From: [Clostridium] citroniae WAL-17108
Lineage (GTDB): Bacteria > Bacillota > Clostridia > Lachnospirales > Lachnospiraceae
Assembly: GCF_000233455.1 (NCBI RefSeq)
Contig: NZ_JH376422.1
Location: 63,817 to 127,816 of the forward strand
Reading direction: 5' to 3'
Length of the DNA: 64,000 nt
Under the pieces are notes generated by a model. It ran no database searches and was not told the origin of the DNA. It worked only from the letters and a program-made list of their open reading frames with translations. Each line of letters opens with the position of its first letter. The stretch's first letter is position 1. This document shows positions 62,020 through 64,000 of this stretch, one piece after another. The position numbers and the translations under genes are program-made.

Positions 62020-64000
62020 TTATCTGGCATCTCGGGATTCCTCATCCTGGACCACGGTCCATTCTCCGGATATCACTTCAATGTCATCAGATGCCTCCCT
62101 GTCCGTAATTCTTCCATCTTCCCCGGACACAGGTGCTCCGCCTCCTCTGTTATCCAGATTCGGATACTGATCCGGATTTTGTTCCATTCCTCCTTCCGGT
62201 CCTTGTTCCGGTCCTCTTTCCGGTCCTCTTTCCGGTTCTCCTTCCGAATCCTTCTCCTGTCCTTTATCCGGTTCCTTATCTCGCTGCACCATTGCTTCCT
62301 TCCAGCGTATGATCACCCTGAACAGGTCATCCTCCACCTCGATCTTCATGGTGCCGCCCTGGACCTCCACAAAACTTCTGGCAATGGCAAGCCCCAGGCC
62401 GGAGCCCTCTGTGTTGCGGGATGAGTCGCCCCGCACAAACCGCTCGGTCAGCTCCTCCGGCGATACATTCAGCTCCTTGGCCGATATATTGCGCATGGAG
62501 ATATTAACATACCCATCCGGTTCCCGGGCGACCAGAATGTATGCCCTGGTTCCCGGCAGTCCGTACTTCGCAATGTTGACCAAAAGGTTTTCAAATATAC
62601 GGTATGTCTTCTGGCTGTCCAGGTACAGAACCACACGTTCCTCGGGCAGGTTAAACCTGAACTCAATCCCGCTGGCCTCCATCTTATCCGACAGTTCAAA
62701 GCGGACCTGCTTCAAAAGACTGATAATATCCACATTTTCCGGGTGCAGGGTTACGGTGCCGCTGCTGGCCTTGCTCACTTCAAACAGGTCTTCGATCAGC
62801 ACCTTCAGACGCATGGACTTCTGGTCCAACACCTGGATATAGGACCTGCGCTCCTCCTCAGTGACATTTTCCTGTTTTAAAAGGTTTACATAAGTGATAA
62901 TGGCAGTGAGGGGCGTCTTTAAGTCGTGAGATACATTGGTGATCAGCTCGGATTTGGTCCGCTCGCTTTTTACCTCCTGTGCAACTGCCTTTTTTAAGCC
63001 CTCCTGGATTCTGCAAAGCTGTTCCTTAAAGGGATTAAATATACCCAGGTCTTCCTTGATCTCCACATCCAGGTTGCCCTCTGCGATCTCATTGATCCCA
63101 TTTAGCAGCGTCCTGTATTTCACCTGCATCTCTCCCCAGTATTTCCTCAAAAGGATAAACAGCACAATGGAATAGATTACCAGAGCACCGATCCCCCAGA
63201 ACCACAGACAAGAGATCAGGGTCAAAATCACGAAGTTTCCGATCACCGCCTTGCCGATGATCTTAGTGGACCGGCTCTCCCAGTCCGTCTCATTGAACAC
63301 ATTCAGGGCATTGCAGGCCCAGCGCTTGATAAAGCGCAGGAATCTTCCAAGCCAGGTGCGCTCCTTAAAGTAGCGCCACAACCCCAGGGAAAAGACCGCC
63401 CTGTAGCATGTGATCCCCCAATAGAACAGGCCATAAGCGATTCCCCAGAATACAAGGTTGATCACCACCACCATCACATCCGCGGACCATGGCAGGAATT
63501 CGGCTCTCAAAAGCTCCTGCTTCAAGGTTCCGGTCACGGTTGCGGACATAAGAGTACCGGGAATGCTTCCCTCTCCCATGATGCAGAGCCATCCCATCCC
63601 GATCAGGCTGAGAGGTTCAAAGCTCAGGCGGCACAGCGCGCTTTTGCCGATCTCCAGCTTCTTAACAGCCGGAAGGGCCAGGGCCATTACGGCCAGGATA
63701 AACATCATGCTGCCCACGACCGTATAGTATCCGCCTCCGTCAATGTATGATCTGCCATCAGTCTCCCAGTCATCTGCCAGACGCATGGCATTGTTAAATG
63801 TGTCAGGCACGCACCTGAACTGGATCTTAATATTCTTTGGACCGGAAAACCGCACATCGCTGTAGCGGTAGTCATCAGACAACCTTTGGGTCAGTGGATC
63901 GTAGAATTCAAAACGGTTCATTGCCTGAAGCAGTCTGGAGGCATCCTCATCCCCCCCTGCAAAGTCCACCACCTTAAGGCTTCCTGTTCCGGAAAACTCC
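62020..64000 (-). CDS. sensor histidine kinase, 5' end outside the window
   Basis: About 660 residues are visible; the frame is open to the right edge, so the N-terminus is missing. An outside domain with GGGYYTVVGSM is followed by several membrane segments (to about residue 300 of the visible part), a HAMP-like region, HisKA with phospho-acceptor ELITNVSHDLKTPLTAI, and a HATPase domain with the N box ENLLVNIAKYG and G2 box SEGSGLGLAIA-like GSGLGLAIARSF; the G1 box is degenerate (NISAKELN). A low-complexity Glu/Pro/Gly tail follows. No response regulator is in the window; it is probably upstream. Confidence 0.9.
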   Translation of the reverse strand, partial: EFSGTGSLKVVDFAGGDEDASRLLQAMNRFEFYDPLTQRLSDDYRYSDVRFSGPKNIKIQFRCVPDTFNNAMRLADDWETDGRSYIDGGGYYTVVGSMMFILAVMALALPAVKKLEIGKSALCRLSFEPLSLIGMGWLCIMGEGSIPGTLMSATVTGTLKQELLRAEFLPWSADVMVVVINLVFWGIAYGLFYWGITCYRAVFSLGLWRYFKERTWLGRFLRFIKRWACNALNVFNETDWESRSTKIIGKAVIGNFVILTLISCLWFWGIGALVIYSIVLFILLRKYWGEMQVKYRTLLNGINEIAEGNLDVEIKEDLGIFNPFKEQLCRIQEGLKKAVAQEVKSERTKSELITNVSHDLKTPLTAIITYVNLLKQENVTEEERRSYIQVLDQKSMRLKVLIEDLFEVSKASSGTVTLHPENVDIISLLKQVRFELSDKMEASGIEFRFNLPEERVVLYLDSQKTYRIFENLLVNIAKYGLPGTRAYILVAREPDGYVNISMRNISAKELNVSPEELTERFVRGDSSRNTEGSGLGLAIARSFVEVQGGTMKIEVEDDLFRVIIRWKEAMVQRDKEPDKGQEKDSEGEPERGPERGPEQGPEGGMEQNPDQYPNLDNRGGGAPVSGEDGRITDREASDDIEVISGEWTVVQDEESRDAR
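62194..62241 (-). repeat. four tandem 12-bp repeats in the kinase tail
   Basis: Four copies of a 12-bp unit (plus-strand TTCCGGTCCTCT and close variants) encode GPER/GPEQ-type repeats in the C-terminal tail of the kinase. The unit is a multiple of three, so copy number changes keep the frame. Confidence 0.8.

Overview
The window looks like chromosomal DNA of an obligately anaerobic Firmicute of the Lachnospiraceae (Clostridium cluster XIVa, Enterocloster-like). This is inferred from the mid-range GC content, strong Gram-positive ribosome binding sites (AGGAGG), BMP-type nucleoside ABC transport, PTS sugar operons with PRD regulators, and bifurcating [FeFe]-hydrogenases. I see no rRNA, tRNA, CRISPR array, insertion sequence or phage gene. 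Most genes lie on the minus strand.

Layout. 1-6 kb: the 5' part of an M20 peptidase gene and a BMP-lipoprotein nucleoside ABC operon. 6-12 kb: a small DUF6809-like protein, FtsH, a MarR regulator and a polar amino acid ABC operon. 12-19.5 kb: folD and a cyclodeaminase gene, a pentapeptide-repeat protein, a NimA-like flavoprotein, an internally deleted AAA ATPase remnant, and sbcD-sbcC, with sbcC carrying a single-base frameshift. 19.5-26.4 kb: a lactose/cellobiose-type PTS operon with EIIB, EIIC, EIIA, a GH1 enzyme whose acid/base Glu is Gln, an EamA exporter, a LicR-like PRD regulator and a dedicated HPr. 26.4-32.2 kb: a second beta-glucoside operon (EIIBCA, GH1, LicT antiterminator, MFS), with a promoter, RAT antiterminator and overlapping terminator readable in the leader. 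32.3-36.4 kb: DUF1893 protein, MalY-type PLP lyase, DcuC transporter, and a MarR gene, with phased operators over the dcuC promoter.

36.5-45.1 kb holds a complete Gram-positive version of the enterobacterial yhf cluster: yhfZ, yhfY, yhfU, yhfT, php, yhfS, yhfX, yhfW. Its YhfT permease is fused in frame to an amidase-signature domain that keeps the Ser-cisSer-Lys residues. This is my leading candidate for an undescribed pathway: an amide- or lactone-like compound would be imported, opened and passed to PLP enzymes.

45.3-59.6 kb is a hydrogenase island. A divergent pair comprises a minus-strand sensory set (DRTGG protein, RsbW-like ATPase, HydS-like hydrogenase, DRTGG protein, PHP phosphoesterase) and a plus-strand hydC-ATPase-hydD-hydB-hydA operon. 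A second trimeric hydrogenase lies convergent to it, and its HydB is fused to a GltD/NfnB-like flavoprotein, suggesting NADP(H) coupling. The upstream regions of both hydrogenase operons carry the same 22-bp palindrome, ATTGTA-N10-TACAAT, which suggests a shared regulator. The window ends with a flotillin gene and a sensor kinase gene that is cut by the right edge.
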